64,000 nucleotides of DNA from Geodermatophilus bullaregiensis. Its GTDB lineage: Bacteria > Actinomycetota > Actinomycetes > Mycobacteriales > Geodermatophilaceae. Position 1 is the stretch's first letter. The number at the start of each line of letters is the position of its first letter. The notes beneath the pieces were generated by a model, which was not told the DNA's origin, did not search any database, and was given only the letters and a program-made list of their open reading frames with translations. This document shows positions 50,647 to 59,528 of this stretch, piece after piece. The translations under genes were made by a program, and so were the position numbers. The stretch covers positions 1,054,001 through 1,118,000 of the forward strand of contig NZ_JAFBCJ010000001.1 in the NCBI RefSeq assembly GCF_016907675.1, written 5' to 3'.

Positions 50647-50811
50647 CACGCGTCCATCCTCGTCGGCAGCCCGGCCGCCCCCGCCGCCCGACGCGCGAGG
50701 CCGGCGTGTGGGGAGGCCCACCGTGCCCGCCCCGGCCGGCGGGCCGGGGCCGCCGGCCGGCGCAGGCGTTAGCGTGAGCCGGGTCACACCCCCGCCTCCG
50801 GAGGCCCTCCC

Positions 50812-51792
50812 TTGCCCCTCGTCACGGTGCTCGCGACCGGCGGCACGATCGCCACCCGCACCGACGACCGCGGTGCGTCCACGGCGCAGGACAGCGGAGC
50901 CGACCTGCTCACCCGGCTCGGCCACCGCACCGCTGCGCAGGTCCGGGTGCGCGACGTCGTGCGCGTCGGCAGCTACCGGATGACGCTGGCGCTCGGCACC
51001 GAGGTCGCGCGCGCGGTCGCCGGGGAGCTGGCCGACCCGGAGGTCACCGGCGTCGTCGTCACCCACGGGACGGACACGACCGAGGAGACGGCGTTCCTCC
51101 TCGACCTCTTCCACGCCGACCCCCGCCCGGTCGTGCTCACCGGCGCCCAGCGCCCCGCCGACGCGCCCGACGGCGACGGGCCCCGCAACCTCGCCGACGC
51201 GATCGTCGTCGCCGCCAGCCCGGCCGCCCGGGACCTCGGTGTCCTGGTGTCCTTCGGCGGGCGGGTGTTCCCGGCCCGCGGCACGCGCAAGGGCCACACC
51301 CTGGCAGCCGACACCTTCGGCGCCCCCGACGCCGGCCCGCTGGGACGGGTGGACGGCGACGCGTTGCGCGTCGAGCGGCTGCCGGTGCGCCGCCCGCCGT
51401 TCGACCTGGCCCGCTTCGACCCGGCCGGCGTCCGGGTCGACGTCGTCGCCTGCCACCCCGACGCCGACGCCACCGGCCTGCACGCCTTCGCCGCGGCCGG
51501 CGCCCGCGGGATCGTCCTGGAGGCCACCGGGGCGGGCAACGCCAACCCGGCGATCTGCCGGGCGGTGGGCGAGCTCACCGCCGCCGGCGTCGTGGTCGTC
51601 ACCTCCACCCGGGTGCCGGCCGGCCCGGTCGCGGCCCTCTACGGCGACGGCGGCGGCACCGACCTGCTGGCGGCGGGGGCGCTGCCGGCCGGCCTGCTGC
51701 GCCCCTCCCAGGCGCGGGTGCTGCTGGCCGTCCTCCTCGGGCTGTACGCCGACCCCGACGCGGTCCGCGCCGGCTGGACCGCCGCCGCCTGA
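50812..51792 (+). CDS. type II-like asparaginase/glutaminase family amidohydrolase
   Basis: 326 residues. The first threonine motif is [13 protein letters not shown] at the N-terminus and the second [19 protein letters not shown]; the C-terminal half has [16 protein letters not shown] and [14 protein letters not shown]. The enzyme hydrolyses L-asparagine or a related amide. There is no signal peptide, so it is cytoplasmic. The start is a TTG at 50812, supported by GGAGG 7 nt upstream (50800-50804). The next gene, a CE4-type enzyme, follows on the same strand after 68 bp. Confidence 0.9.
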   Translation: MPLVTVLATGGTIATRTDDRGASTAQDSGADLLTRLGHRTAAQVRVRDVVRVGSYRMTLALGTEVARAVAGELADPEVTGVVVTHGTDTTEETAFLLDLFHADPRPVVLTGAQRPADAPDGDGPRNLADAIVVAASPAARDLGVLVSFGGRVFPARGTRKGHTLAADTFGAPDAGPLGRVDGDALRVERLPVRRPPFDLARFDPAGVRVDVVACHPDADATGLHAFAAAGARGIVLEATGAGNANPAICRAVGELTAAGVVVVTSTRVPAGPVAALYGDGGGTDLLAAGALPAGLLRPSQARVLLAVLLGLYADPDAVRAGWTAAA

Positions 51793-51860
51793 CCGCCACG
51801 CCCGGCTCCGCACCGACCCGGCCGCAGATCGCGACCGGGGCACCACGAGAGGAGAAGCGC

Positions 51861-52742
51861 ATGCCCAAGGAGATCCTGTGCGCCTTCGGCGTCGACGTCG
51901 ACGCGGTGGGTGGCTGGCTGGGGTCCTACGGCGGGGAGGACTCGCCCGACGACATCTCCCGCGGCGTCTTCGCCGGCGAGGTCGGCGTCCCCCGGGTGCT
52001 CGAGCTGTTCCGCCGCCAGGGCCTGCCCTCGACCTGGTTCTGGCCGGGCCACTCGATCGAGACGTTCCCGGAGCAGTTCGACGCCTGCGTGGCGGCCGGG
52101 CACGAGATCGGCGTCCACGGCTACAGCCACGAGAACCCCATCGCGATGAGCCGGGAGCAGGAGTCGGCGGTGCTCGACCGCTGCATCGACCTCATCGAGA
52201 AGCGGGCCGGACGCCGTCCCAGGGGCTACGTCGCGCCCTGGTGGGAGTTCTCCCCGGTCACCAACGAGCTGCTGCTCGAGCGCGGCATCACCTACGACCA
52301 CTCGCTCATGCACCGGGACTTCGAGCCGTACTACGTCCGGGTGGGCGACAGCTGGACGAAGATCGACTACTCGCAGCCGGCCGACACCTGGATGCACCCC
52401 CTGGTCCGCGGCGAGGAGACCGACCTCATCGAGATCCCGGCGAACTGGTACCTCGACGACCTGCCGCCGATGATGTTCGTCAAGGCCAGCCCGAACAGCC
52501 ACGGCTTCGTCAGCCCCCGCCACCTCGGGGAGATGTGGCAGGACCAGTTCGACTGGGTGTACCGGGAGATGGACTACGCGGTGGTCACCTTCACCGTGCA
52601 CCCCGACGTCTCCGGCCGCCCGCAGGTGCTGCTGATGCTCGAGCGGCTCATCGCCCACGTGAACGCCCACGCCGGCGTCCGCTGGACGACGTTCGAGCAG
52701 ATCGCCGACGACTTCGCCGCCCGCTCCCCCCGCCGGGCCTGA
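51861..52742 (+). CDS. CE4-like polysaccharide deacetylase / cyclic-imide hydrolase-type enzyme
   Basis: 293 residues of the NodB-homology fold. Metal site: [10 protein letters not shown] (Asp) and [10 protein letters not shown] (HxxxH). [24 protein letters not shown] and [15 protein letters not shown] resemble the HpPgdA/PuuE-like branch, whose members include peptidoglycan deacetylases, allantoinases and cyclic imidases. No signal peptide is present, so a small-molecule amide or imide substrate is at least as likely as a polymer, especially with asparaginase next door. ATG at 51861, preceded by GAGAGGAG. Confidence 0.85.
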   Translation: MPKEILCAFGVDVDAVGGWLGSYGGEDSPDDISRGVFAGEVGVPRVLELFRRQGLPSTWFWPGHSIETFPEQFDACVAAGHEIGVHGYSHENPIAMSREQESAVLDRCIDLIEKRAGRRPRGYVAPWWEFSPVTNELLLERGITYDHSLMHRDFEPYYVRVGDSWTKIDYSQPADTWMHPLVRGEETDLIEIPANWYLDDLPPMMFVKASPNSHGFVSPRHLGEMWQDQFDWVYREMDYAVVTFTVHPDVSGRPQVLLMLERLIAHVNAHAGVRWTTFEQIADDFAARSPRRA

Positions 52743-52888
52743 CACCCGGACCCACCGGAGGTCCGGCGTGTGCGGTGCGTGCGGTGCCCCCTCGGCCGCG
52801 GACCGGGCCTCGCCCGTCCTCGGGTCCCGCACGGCCCCTGCCACCGGCACCGGGCGCGGACCTGCCGCCGCCGGACCGCCGCCGTCCC

Positions 52889-53293
52889 GTGACGCTGGTG
52901 CACGGGACCGCGGCCGGCGGGCTGGACACCGGCGGCGACGCCTGGGCCGAGCACGTCGCGCGGGCCGGACCGCCGCTGGTGGTGGCCGCACCCGGCGCAC
53001 CCGGCAGGGTGCTCGACCGCCTGCTCGCCGACCCCCTGCGCCGCTCGGTGCGCGTCACGGACCTCGTCGGCGGGACGCTGCCCGGACGGGGCGACGCACC
53101 GGTGCGCCTGCCCGGCGTCCCCCGCGCCGTCCCCCGGGACCGGGTGCCGGCTCTCGGCGCCCTGCTCGCCCTCCGGCTGGCCGGTCCCCCGTCGTCCGGG
53201 CGGAGCCGGACGCTCGCCGACGTCGAGGGCACGACGGTGCTGCTCGAGGCCCTGGGCGGGCGCGTCCTCACCTCCTGCGCGGACGGCCGCTGA
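52889..53293 (+). CDS. hypothetical protein
   Basis: 134 residues from GTG 52889 (VTLVHGTAAGGLDTGGDAWAEHVARAGPPLVVAAPGAPGRVLDRLLADP...). The composition is normal for this genome, and codon third positions are G/C-rich in this frame. I recognise no family; two hydrophobic stretches are too short for membrane segments. Because other frames are open here too, it could be a non-coding frame. The 146 bp before it hold nothing recognisable. Confidence 0.4.
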   Translation: MTLVHGTAAGGLDTGGDAWAEHVARAGPPLVVAAPGAPGRVLDRLLADPLRRSVRVTDLVGGTLPGRGDAPVRLPGVPRAVPRDRVPALGALLALRLAGPPSSGRSRTLADVEGTTVLLEALGGRVLTSCADGR

Positions 53294-53364
53294 GCCGACG
53301 CGGCCCGGGACGCAGCGGAGCCGGGAGGACCGCGGCCCGCCGGCTCCGTGGTGCCGTGCGGGTG

Positions 53365-54486
53365 TCAGCCGGCCAGGCGCTGGGTCAGCCAGTCATGGAA
53401 GGCCCCGATGTGGTGCTCGGAGGGGACGAGGACCCCGCCGTCGGCGTAGGCGCGCGAGGACATGGCCGGCTGCGTGCGCTCGCAGGCGGCGAAGTCCTGC
53501 TCGTTGACCCGGTGGAACAGCTCGACCGACCGCGACACGTCCCGGCCCGACTCCACGACCTCGCGGGAGTAGAGCCAGTCGCACTCGACGACCGTGCGGT
53601 CGACCGACAGCGGGTACATGCGGTGGAAGATCACGTGGTCGGGCACCAGGTTGACGAAGACCGTCGGCTTGACCGTGATGGCGTAGTAGCGGCGGTCCTG
53701 GTCGTCCTCGACGCCGGGGAGCTTGCCGAAGCCCTCGCTGCCGTCGACGGTGAAGCCCTGCACGTCCTCGCCGAACTCGGCGCCGTGCCCCACGAAGTAC
53801 TGCGCGGCGTAGCCGTCGGCGAACTCCGGGAGCACCTCGGTGAGCTCCGGGTGGATCGTCGCGCAGTGGTAGCACTCCATGAAGTTCTCGACGATGAGCT
53901 TCCAGTTGGCGGCGACGTCGTAGGTGATCCGCCGGCCCACCGACAGCGTGTCGAGGTCGTAGCGCTCGATGGCGGCCAGGTCGCCGAGCCGCTCGGCGAT
54001 CGCGCCCTGCACGTCGTCCTCGAACGACGGCGGCTCGTCGGCCGGGCACACCCACGCGTAGCCCAGCCACTCGCGCAGGTGCACCGGCACCAGGCCGTAC
54101 CGGTCCCGGTCGACGTCGGGCATCTTGGTGAGGTTGGGCGCCGCGACGAGCTTGCCCGACAGGTCGTAGGTCCAGGCGTGGTACGGGCACTGCAGGGACC
54201 GCTTGACCTGGCCGGCGTCCTCGGTGCAGATCTGCGCGCCGCGGTGCCGGCAGATGTTGAGGAACGCCCGCAGCTGCCCGTCGCGGCCGCGCACCACCAG
54301 GACGCTCTCGCGGCCGACCTGGACCTTGCGGAAGGCGCCGGGGGCCGGGAGGTCGGCCGAGCGCACGGCGCAGGTCCACATCGTCTCGAGGACCCGCGTC
54401 TGCTCGAGGGAGAAGAGGGCCGGGTCGGTGTAGTACTGACCGGGCAGCGTGCGGATGAGGCTGGCGGGCAGGTCGGTCGCGGTCAT
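53365..54486 (-). CDS. Rieske non-heme iron oxygenase, alpha subunit (glycine-betaine-oxygenase-like)
   Basis: 373 residues. The Rieske 2Fe-2S site is CRHRGAQIC...CPYHAWTYDLSG. The mononuclear iron site is in NFMECYHCATIHPEL (two His) with a C-terminal Asp region. The N-terminus SLIRTLPGQYYTDPALFSLEQTRVLETMWTCAVR closely resembles the GbcA/choline-monooxygenase group that demethylates glycine betaine and similar quaternary amines. ATG at 54486. A ferredoxin and reductase gene lie nearby on the other strand. Carnitine or stachydrine are alternative substrates. Confidence 0.88.
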   Translation of the reverse strand: MTATDLPASLIRTLPGQYYTDPALFSLEQTRVLETMWTCAVRSADLPAPGAFRKVQVGRESVLVVRGRDGQLRAFLNICRHRGAQICTEDAGQVKRSLQCPYHAWTYDLSGKLVAAPNLTKMPDVDRDRYGLVPVHLREWLGYAWVCPADEPPSFEDDVQGAIAERLGDLAAIERYDLDTLSVGRRITYDVAANWKLIVENFMECYHCATIHPELTEVLPEFADGYAAQYFVGHGAEFGEDVQGFTVDGSEGFGKLPGVEDDQDRRYYAITVKPTVFVNLVPDHVIFHRMYPLSVDRTVVECDWLYSREVVESGRDVSRSVELFHRVNEQDFAACERTQPAMSSRAYADGGVLVPSEHHIGAFHDWLTQRLAG

Positions 54487-54618
54487 GCGGGCACCTCGGG
54501 GTGGCGTCGGGCGCCCCGCGGGAGGACGCCGGCGGTCGGACTGAGCACTGCGAGCACGGTGGACCCGTCGTCCCTCGCGGCCAACCGGTCGGGAACGCTG
54601 TTGCAGATTACGCCGAGC

Positions 54619-54635
54619 GTTGCGTCTTGCACAAC
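54619..54635. promoter_or_regulatory. IclR-type operator, copy 1 (oxygenase side)
   Basis: GTTGCGTCTTGCACAAC, an imperfect dyad (GTTG/CAAC ends), 133 bp upstream of the oxygenase start. It matches the site at 55528 at 15 of 17 positions. A partial GTTGCA half lies 19 bp further towards the oxygenase at 54600. Confidence 0.7.
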
Positions 54636-54654
54636 ACCCGGCGCGGGTGTCGGG

Positions 54655-55443
54655 TCAGCCGAAGTAGCCCAGGCGACGGCTGAGCTCGTCGGCCGCCGCG
54701 ACGACCCGCGACCCGAGCCCGTCGAGGGACTCCGGCGAGAGCCGGAACGACGGGCCGGACACGCTGACCGCCGCGATGACCTGCCCGTCGGGGTCGCGCA
54801 CCGGGGCGGCGACCGCGTTGAGGCCGATCTCGAGCTCCTCCACGGTGGCGCCCCACCCGCGCACCGCGATCTCCGACAGCTGCCGCTCCAGGACGTCGGG
54901 GTCGGTGACCGTCGCCTCGGTGAAGCGCTCCAGCGGATCGGAGAGCACCTCCTTGCGCACCGGCACGGCCGCGTACGCGAGGAGCACCTTGCCGCTGGAG
55001 GTGGCGTGCAGCGGCGTCCCGTGCCCCACCCAGTTGTGCGTGCTGATCGTGGCGCTGCCGCGCACCTGGGTGACGTTGACGGCGCGCCCGCTGTCGAGGA
55101 TGGCGACGTTCACCGTCTCGCCGACGTCGGCGGCCAGCTCCTCGCAGACTCGTCGCCCCTCCTGGGCGAGGTCGAGCTGGGCGACCGCGGCGCCGGCCAG
55201 CCGGACGATGCCGAACCCCAGCCGGTACTTGCCGCGGTCGGCCAGCTGCTCGACGAACCCCCGGCCCTCGAGCACCGCGACCAGCCGGAAGGCGGTGGAC
55301 TTGTGCACCCCGAGCTCGGCGGCGATCTCGGTGACCCCGGCCTCGCCGCGCCCGGCCAGGAACTCCAGGATCTCCAGCGCACGGTCGACCGACTGGACCA
55401 GGGCCGCCGGCCCGCGCTCCCCGGTGGGGACCTCGACGCTCAC
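54655..55443 (-). CDS. IclR-family regulator
   Basis: 262 residues. Winged helix: VQSVDRALEILEFLAGRGEAGVTEIAAELGVHKSTAFRLVAVLEGRGFVEQ. The effector domain has GTPLHATSSGKVLLAY, LERQLSEIAVRGWGATVEELEIGLNAVAAPVRDPDGQVIAAVSVSGPSFRLSPE. GTG at 55443 with GGGGGA directly upstream. It lies between the oxygenase and the ferredoxin operon, and 17-bp matched sites flank it on both sides. Confidence 0.92.
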   Translation of the reverse strand: MSVEVPTGERGPAALVQSVDRALEILEFLAGRGEAGVTEIAAELGVHKSTAFRLVAVLEGRGFVEQLADRGKYRLGFGIVRLAGAAVAQLDLAQEGRRVCEELAADVGETVNVAILDSGRAVNVTQVRGSATISTHNWVGHGTPLHATSSGKVLLAYAAVPVRKEVLSDPLERFTEATVTDPDVLERQLSEIAVRGWGATVEELEIGLNAVAAPVRDPDGQVIAAVSVSGPSFRLSPESLDGLGSRVVAAADELSRRLGYFG

Positions 55444-55527
55444 TCCCCCAGCGTAGAGACCGCGCTCACAGCGGGTCCCTTGACGCCACTCCGCTTCCTT
55501 GTCAGGCTGTTCCGCCAGAAGCACGAC

Positions 55528-55544
55528 GTTGCGTCTTCCGCAAC
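55528..55544. promoter_or_regulatory. IclR-type operator, copy 2 (ferredoxin side)
   Basis: GTTGCGTCTTCCGCAAC, a better dyad (GTTGCG/CGCAAC) than copy 1, 13 bp before the ferredoxin start and 85 bp before the IclR start. It would control both genes. Confidence 0.7.
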
Positions 55545-55556
55545 CACGGAGGTCCG

Positions 55557-55889
55557 ATGATCCCGGTCTGTCCCACGAGCGCCCTCCCTCCCGGGGAGGC
55601 GACCCGCGTGGCCGCCGACGTCACGGGCGACGTGGCGATCGCCGTGTTCAACGTCGACGGCGAGTTCTACGCGATCGACGACACGTGCACGCACCAGGAC
55701 GCCTCCCTGGCCGACGGCTGGCTCGAGGGCTGCACCGTCGAGTGCCCGCTGCACGCCTCCTGCTTCGACCTCCGGACCGGTGAGCCCTCGGGTCCCCCGG
55801 CCAAGACGCCCGTGCGCACGCACGCGGTGGCGGTCCTCGACGGCGTGGTCCACGTGCGCGTCGCCTCGTCCGAGGAGGGCGCGGCGTGA
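55557..55889 (+). CDS. Rieske-type ferredoxin of the oxygenase system
   Basis: 110 residues. Rieske cluster motif [32 protein letters not shown] (CxH...CxxH). Such small ferredoxins carry electrons from an NADH reductase to a Rieske oxygenase. ATG at 55557, preceded by GGAGG. The stop overlaps the reductase start by 4 bp. Confidence 0.92.
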   Translation: MIPVCPTSALPPGEATRVAADVTGDVAIAVFNVDGEFYAIDDTCTHQDASLADGWLEGCTVECPLHASCFDLRTGEPSGPPAKTPVRTHAVAVLDGVVHVRVASSEEGAA

Positions 55890-57058
55890 CCGCGACCGTC
55901 GCGGTCGTCGGGGCGTCCCTGGCCGGGCTGTCGGCCGCCCGCGCGCTGCGCGCCCGCTCCTTCGACGGCCGGCTCGTGGTCGTCGGCGACGAGCCGCACG
56001 CCCCCTACGACCGCCCGCCGCTGTCCAAGGACCTGCTCGCCGGCACGAGCACGCCGGACGACGTCGCCCTGGGCACCGCCGCCGACGAGGCACTCGACCT
56101 GGAGTGGCGGCTGGGCACCGCGGCGGTCGGCCTCGACGCCCCGACGCGCACGGTGCGGCTGGCCGACGGCAGCGAGGTCCGGGCCGACGGCGTCGTCCTC
56201 GCCACCGGCGCCCGGGCCCGGCGGCTGCCCGGCACCGGCGGGCTGGCCGGCGTGCACGTCCTGCGCACCCTGGACGACGCGGTGGCGCTGCGCGCGGACC
56301 TGCTCGCCGGCCGGTCCCTGGTCGTCATCGGCGCGGGCTTCATCGGCGCCGAGGTGGCCTCCACCGCCCGCGGCCTGGGGCTCGAGGTCACCGTCGTCGA
56401 GGCCCTGCCGGTCCCCCTGGCCGGCCCGCTGGGGCCGGAGATGGGCGCGGTCTGCGCGGGGCTGCACGCCGACCACGGCACCCGGCTGCTGACCGGGACC
56501 GGCGTGGCCCGCCTGGTCGGCTCCCCCCGCGTGGAGGCCGTCGAGCTGGCCGACGGGCGCCGGCTGCCCGCCGACGTCGTCGTCGTGGGCATCGGCGCCG
56601 TGCCGAACGTCGAGTGGCTGGCCGGGTCCGGCCTCGCGCTGGCCGACGGCGTCGTCACCGACGCCCACGGGGCCACGAACGTGCCGGGGATCGTCGCCGT
56701 CGGCGACTGCGCGGCGACCTGGTCGGCCGAGGCCGGCCGCCCGCTGCGCAGCGAGCACTGGACGGCCGCCCTCGAGCAGCCGGTGGGCGCGGTCGCCACG
56801 CTGCTCGGCGAGGAGCCCGCCGCGCGGGCGCCGGTACCCTACTTCTGGTCCGAGCAGTACGGCTCCCGGATCCAGTTCGCGGGCCACCGCCGGGACGGCG
56901 ACGCCGTCCGGGTGATCGAGGGCGATCCCGGGGAGCGCAGCTTCCTGGCCGTCTACGAGCGCGACGGCCGCCCGGTCGCCGTGCTCGGGATGGACCAGCC
57001 CCGCCTGTTCACCCGGTGGCGGCGGCAGCTGCGCGCCGCCGAGCCCGCCGTCCCCTGA
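55886..57058 (+). CDS. FAD-dependent ferredoxin reductase
   Basis: 390 residues. FAD motif [19 protein letters not shown] motif [14 protein letters not shown], and [16 protein letters not shown] before the C-terminal interface domain ([16 protein letters not shown]). This is the reductase type of three-component Rieske systems, not the flavin-plus-ferredoxin GbcB type. GTG at 55886 overlaps the ferredoxin stop. Confidence 0.92.
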   Translation: MTATVAVVGASLAGLSAARALRARSFDGRLVVVGDEPHAPYDRPPLSKDLLAGTSTPDDVALGTAADEALDLEWRLGTAAVGLDAPTRTVRLADGSEVRADGVVLATGARARRLPGTGGLAGVHVLRTLDDAVALRADLLAGRSLVVIGAGFIGAEVASTARGLGLEVTVVEALPVPLAGPLGPEMGAVCAGLHADHGTRLLTGTGVARLVGSPRVEAVELADGRRLPADVVVVGIGAVPNVEWLAGSGLALADGVVTDAHGATNVPGIVAVGDCAATWSAEAGRPLRSEHWTAALEQPVGAVATLLGEEPAARAPVPYFWSEQYGSRIQFAGHRRDGDAVRVIEGDPGERSFLAVYERDGRPVAVLGMDQPRLFTRWRRQLRAAEPAVP

Positions 57059-57132
57059 CCCCGGGGCCGCCCACTGCCCTCCCCAGCGACCACCTCCGCC
57101 CCGCGCGCGACCGCGACCACGAAGGAGCACCC

Positions 57133-58836
57133 GTGTCCGACCGGCAGTACGACTTCGTCGTCGTGGGCGGCGGATCGGCGGGCAGTGCCCTGGGCAACCG
57201 GCTCAGCGCCGACCCCGGTAACCGGGTGCTGGTGCTGGAGGCCGGCCGCCGGGACTCGCTGTGGGACGTCTTCGTGCACATGCCGGCGGCGCTGACCATC
57301 CCGATCGGCAACCGGCTCTACGACTGGAAGTACGAGAGCGAGCCCGAGCCCTGGATGGGCGGGCGCCGGGTCCACCACGCCCGCGGCAAGCTGCTCGGCG
57401 GCTCCAGCAGCATCAACGGGATGATCTTCCAGCGCGGCAACCCGCTGGACTACGAGCGCTGGGCCGCCGACGACGGCATGCAGACTTGGGACCACGCCCA
57501 CTGCCTGCCGTACTTCAAGCGCATGGAGAACTGCCTGGCCGCCGCGGCCGACGACCCGTTCCGCGGGCACGACGGCCCGCTGGTCCTCGAGCGCGGCCCG
57601 GCGACCAGCCCGCTGTTCCAGGCCTTCTTCGCCGCCGTGCAGGAGGCCGGGCACCCGCTGACCGACGACGTCAACGGCTACCGACAGGAGGGGTTCGCGG
57701 CCTTCGACCGCAACGTGCACCGGGGCCGCCGGCTCAGCGCGTCCCGCGCCTACCTGCAGCCGGTGCGGTCCCGCCCCAACCTGACCGTCGAGACCCGGGC
57801 CTTCGTCACGAAGGTCCTCTTCGAGGGCGAGCGGGCCGTGGGCGTGCAGTACCGCTCCGGTCGGGGTGCGGTGCGCACGGTGCGCGCCGCGGAGGTCGTG
57901 CTCAGCGGGGGGGCCGTCAACACCCCGCAGCTGCTGCAGCTGTCCGGTGTCGGCAACGGCTCGGAGCTGCGGGCGCTCGGGGTCGACGTCGTCGCCGACC
58001 TGCCCGGCGTCGGCGAGAACCTGCAGGACCACCTCGAGGTCTACATCCAGCACGCGTGCAAGCAGCCGGTCTCGATCGCGCCGGGCATGAAGTGGTGGCG
58101 CAAGCCCGGGATCGGCGCCGAGTGGCTCTTCCTCCGCAGCGGGCTGGGCGCGACCAACCACTTCGAGGCCGGCGGCTTCGTCCGCAGCAACGACGACGTC
58201 GCCTACCCGAACCTGATGTTCCACTTCCTGCCGATCGCGGTCCGCTACGACGGGACGATGCCCGCCGGCGACCACGGTTACCAGGTGCACGTCGGGCCGA
58301 TGTACTCCGACGCCCGCGGCACCCTGAAGATCCGCTCGGCCGACCCGCGGGTGAAGCCGGCGATGCGGTTCAACTACCTGTCCACCGAGCAGGACCGCCG
58401 CGAGTGGGTCGAGGCCGTCCAGGTGGCCCGGGAGATCCTCGCGCAGTCGGCCTTCGCCGAGTTCAGCTCCGGCGAGATCTCCCCCGGGCCGGAGATCGAG
58501 ACCCCCGAGCAGATCCTCAGCTGGGTGGCCAAGGACGCCGAGACCGCGCTGCACCCCTCCTGCACCGCCCGGATGGGCACCGACCCGCTGTCGGTGGTGG
58601 ACCCGCTGAGCATGCGGGTGCACGGCCTGGAGGGCCTGCGGGTGGTCGACGCCTCGGCGATGCCCTACGTCACCAACGGCAACATCTACGCGCCGGTGAT
58701 GATGATGGCCGAGAAGGCCGCCGACCTGATCCTCGGCAACACCCCGCTGGCGCCCGAGCACGTCGAGTTCCACCGCCACCGGCCCAGCCCGGTCACCGGG
58801 ACCGCCGAGTCCGTCCAGCCCGCCGGCCAGGCCTGA
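57133..58836 (+). CDS. GMC-family choline-dehydrogenase-like flavoprotein
   Basis: 567 residues, normal BetA length. FAD motif [18 protein letters not shown], the GMC signatures [28 protein letters not shown] and [18 protein letters not shown], the catalytic His region [13 protein letters not shown] and the C-terminal [22 protein letters not shown], all typical of choline dehydrogenase. It oxidises choline to betaine aldehyde. GTG at 57133 with GAAGGAG upstream, 74 bp after the reductase gene. Its TGA is the first triplet of a half family B element. Confidence 0.9.
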   Translation: MSDRQYDFVVVGGGSAGSALGNRLSADPGNRVLVLEAGRRDSLWDVFVHMPAALTIPIGNRLYDWKYESEPEPWMGGRRVHHARGKLLGGSSSINGMIFQRGNPLDYERWAADDGMQTWDHAHCLPYFKRMENCLAAAADDPFRGHDGPLVLERGPATSPLFQAFFAAVQEAGHPLTDDVNGYRQEGFAAFDRNVHRGRRLSASRAYLQPVRSRPNLTVETRAFVTKVLFEGERAVGVQYRSGRGAVRTVRAAEVVLSGGAVNTPQLLQLSGVGNGSELRALGVDVVADLPGVGENLQDHLEVYIQHACKQPVSIAPGMKWWRKPGIGAEWLFLRSGLGATNHFEAGGFVRSNDDVAYPNLMFHFLPIAVRYDGTMPAGDHGYQVHVGPMYSDARGTLKIRSADPRVKPAMRFNYLSTEQDRREWVEAVQVAREILAQSAFAEFSSGEISPGPEIETPEQILSWVAKDAETALHPSCTARMGTDPLSVVDPLSMRVHGLEGLRVVDASAMPYVTNGNIYAPVMMMAEKAADLILGNTPLAPEHVEFHRHRPSPVTGTAESVQPAGQA

Positions 58837-58856
58837 GGAAGGGCCCTCCTGCCCTA
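58834..58856 (+). repeat. half copy of family B at the betA-like stop codon
   Basis: TGAGGAAGGGCCCTCCTGCCC follows the betA-like gene exactly as in full copies (TGAGGAAGGACCCCCTGCC) but stops before the loop. The next triplet is the stop codon of the convergent DnaQ-like gene. Either a truncated element or an early form. Confidence 0.6.
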
Positions 58857-59528
58857 GTGCACGCGCAGCCGCGCCTCGGCACCGGCCAGCGTGCCGACCG
58901 TCTCGGCACCGCCGTCCTCGAGGAGGGTGGCCAGCGCGACGAACACCTGTGCGGTGGTCAGCGCGTCCCCGCTGGCCTCGTGCGGGCGGTGGCTGGGCAG
59001 CCCGAGCGCCTCGGCGAGGCCGGCCAGGGACACCACGGCCGGCGGCGTCGTCCCGGTGCCGGCGAGCCACAGCCGGCCGAGCGCGCAGGTGTCGAGCACC
59101 GGGGTCCGCAGCCGCATGCCGCGGGCCGCCAGCGCCCGGCCGAGGAAGCCCCGCTCCACCCAGGCGGCGTGCGCGACCAGGACCCGCCCGGTCATGACCT
59201 CGAGCAGGCCGTCGACGGCCTCCGGGAGCGACGGCGCGCCGGCCAGGTCGGCCGGGCGCAGCCCGTGCACCCGCACCGACTCCTCCGGAACGCCGCGCTC
59301 GGGGCGGACCAGGCCCTCGGCGGCGGTCCCGCAGACCACCCGGCCGCCCTCGACGCACACCGCGCCCCAGGACACGATCTCGTGCCGGCGGGGGTCCAGG
59401 CCGGTCAGCTCGAGGTCGACGACGCAGAACGACGCCTCCCGCCACGGCGTTCCGGCCGGCACCCGGGCCGCGTCCCGGTAGGCCCGGGCCGCCGCGCCGG
59501 CCGGCCGCCGTGCCAGCGGCCGCCTCAC
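58854..59528 (-). CDS. DnaQ-like 3'-5' exonuclease
   Basis: 224 residues of the DEDDh exonuclease fold: Exo I FCVVDLELTGLDPRRHEIVSWGAV (Asp, Glu), Exo II AHAAWVERGFLGRAL, Exo III SHRPHEASGDALTTAQVFVAL (His, Asp). In this context such proteins are usually encoded with a CBS/DUF294 nucleotidyltransferase; here the GTG start overlaps that gene's stop by 4 bp. Probably a processing enzyme for RNA or oligonucleotides rather than the replicative proofreader. Confidence 0.88.
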   Translation of the reverse strand: MRRPLARRPAGAAARAYRDAARVPAGTPWREASFCVVDLELTGLDPRRHEIVSWGAVCVEGGRVVCGTAAEGLVRPERGVPEESVRVHGLRPADLAGAPSLPEAVDGLLEVMTGRVLVAHAAWVERGFLGRALAARGMRLRTPVLDTCALGRLWLAGTGTTPPAVVSLAGLAEALGLPSHRPHEASGDALTTAQVFVALATLLEDGGAETVGTLAGAEARLRVH

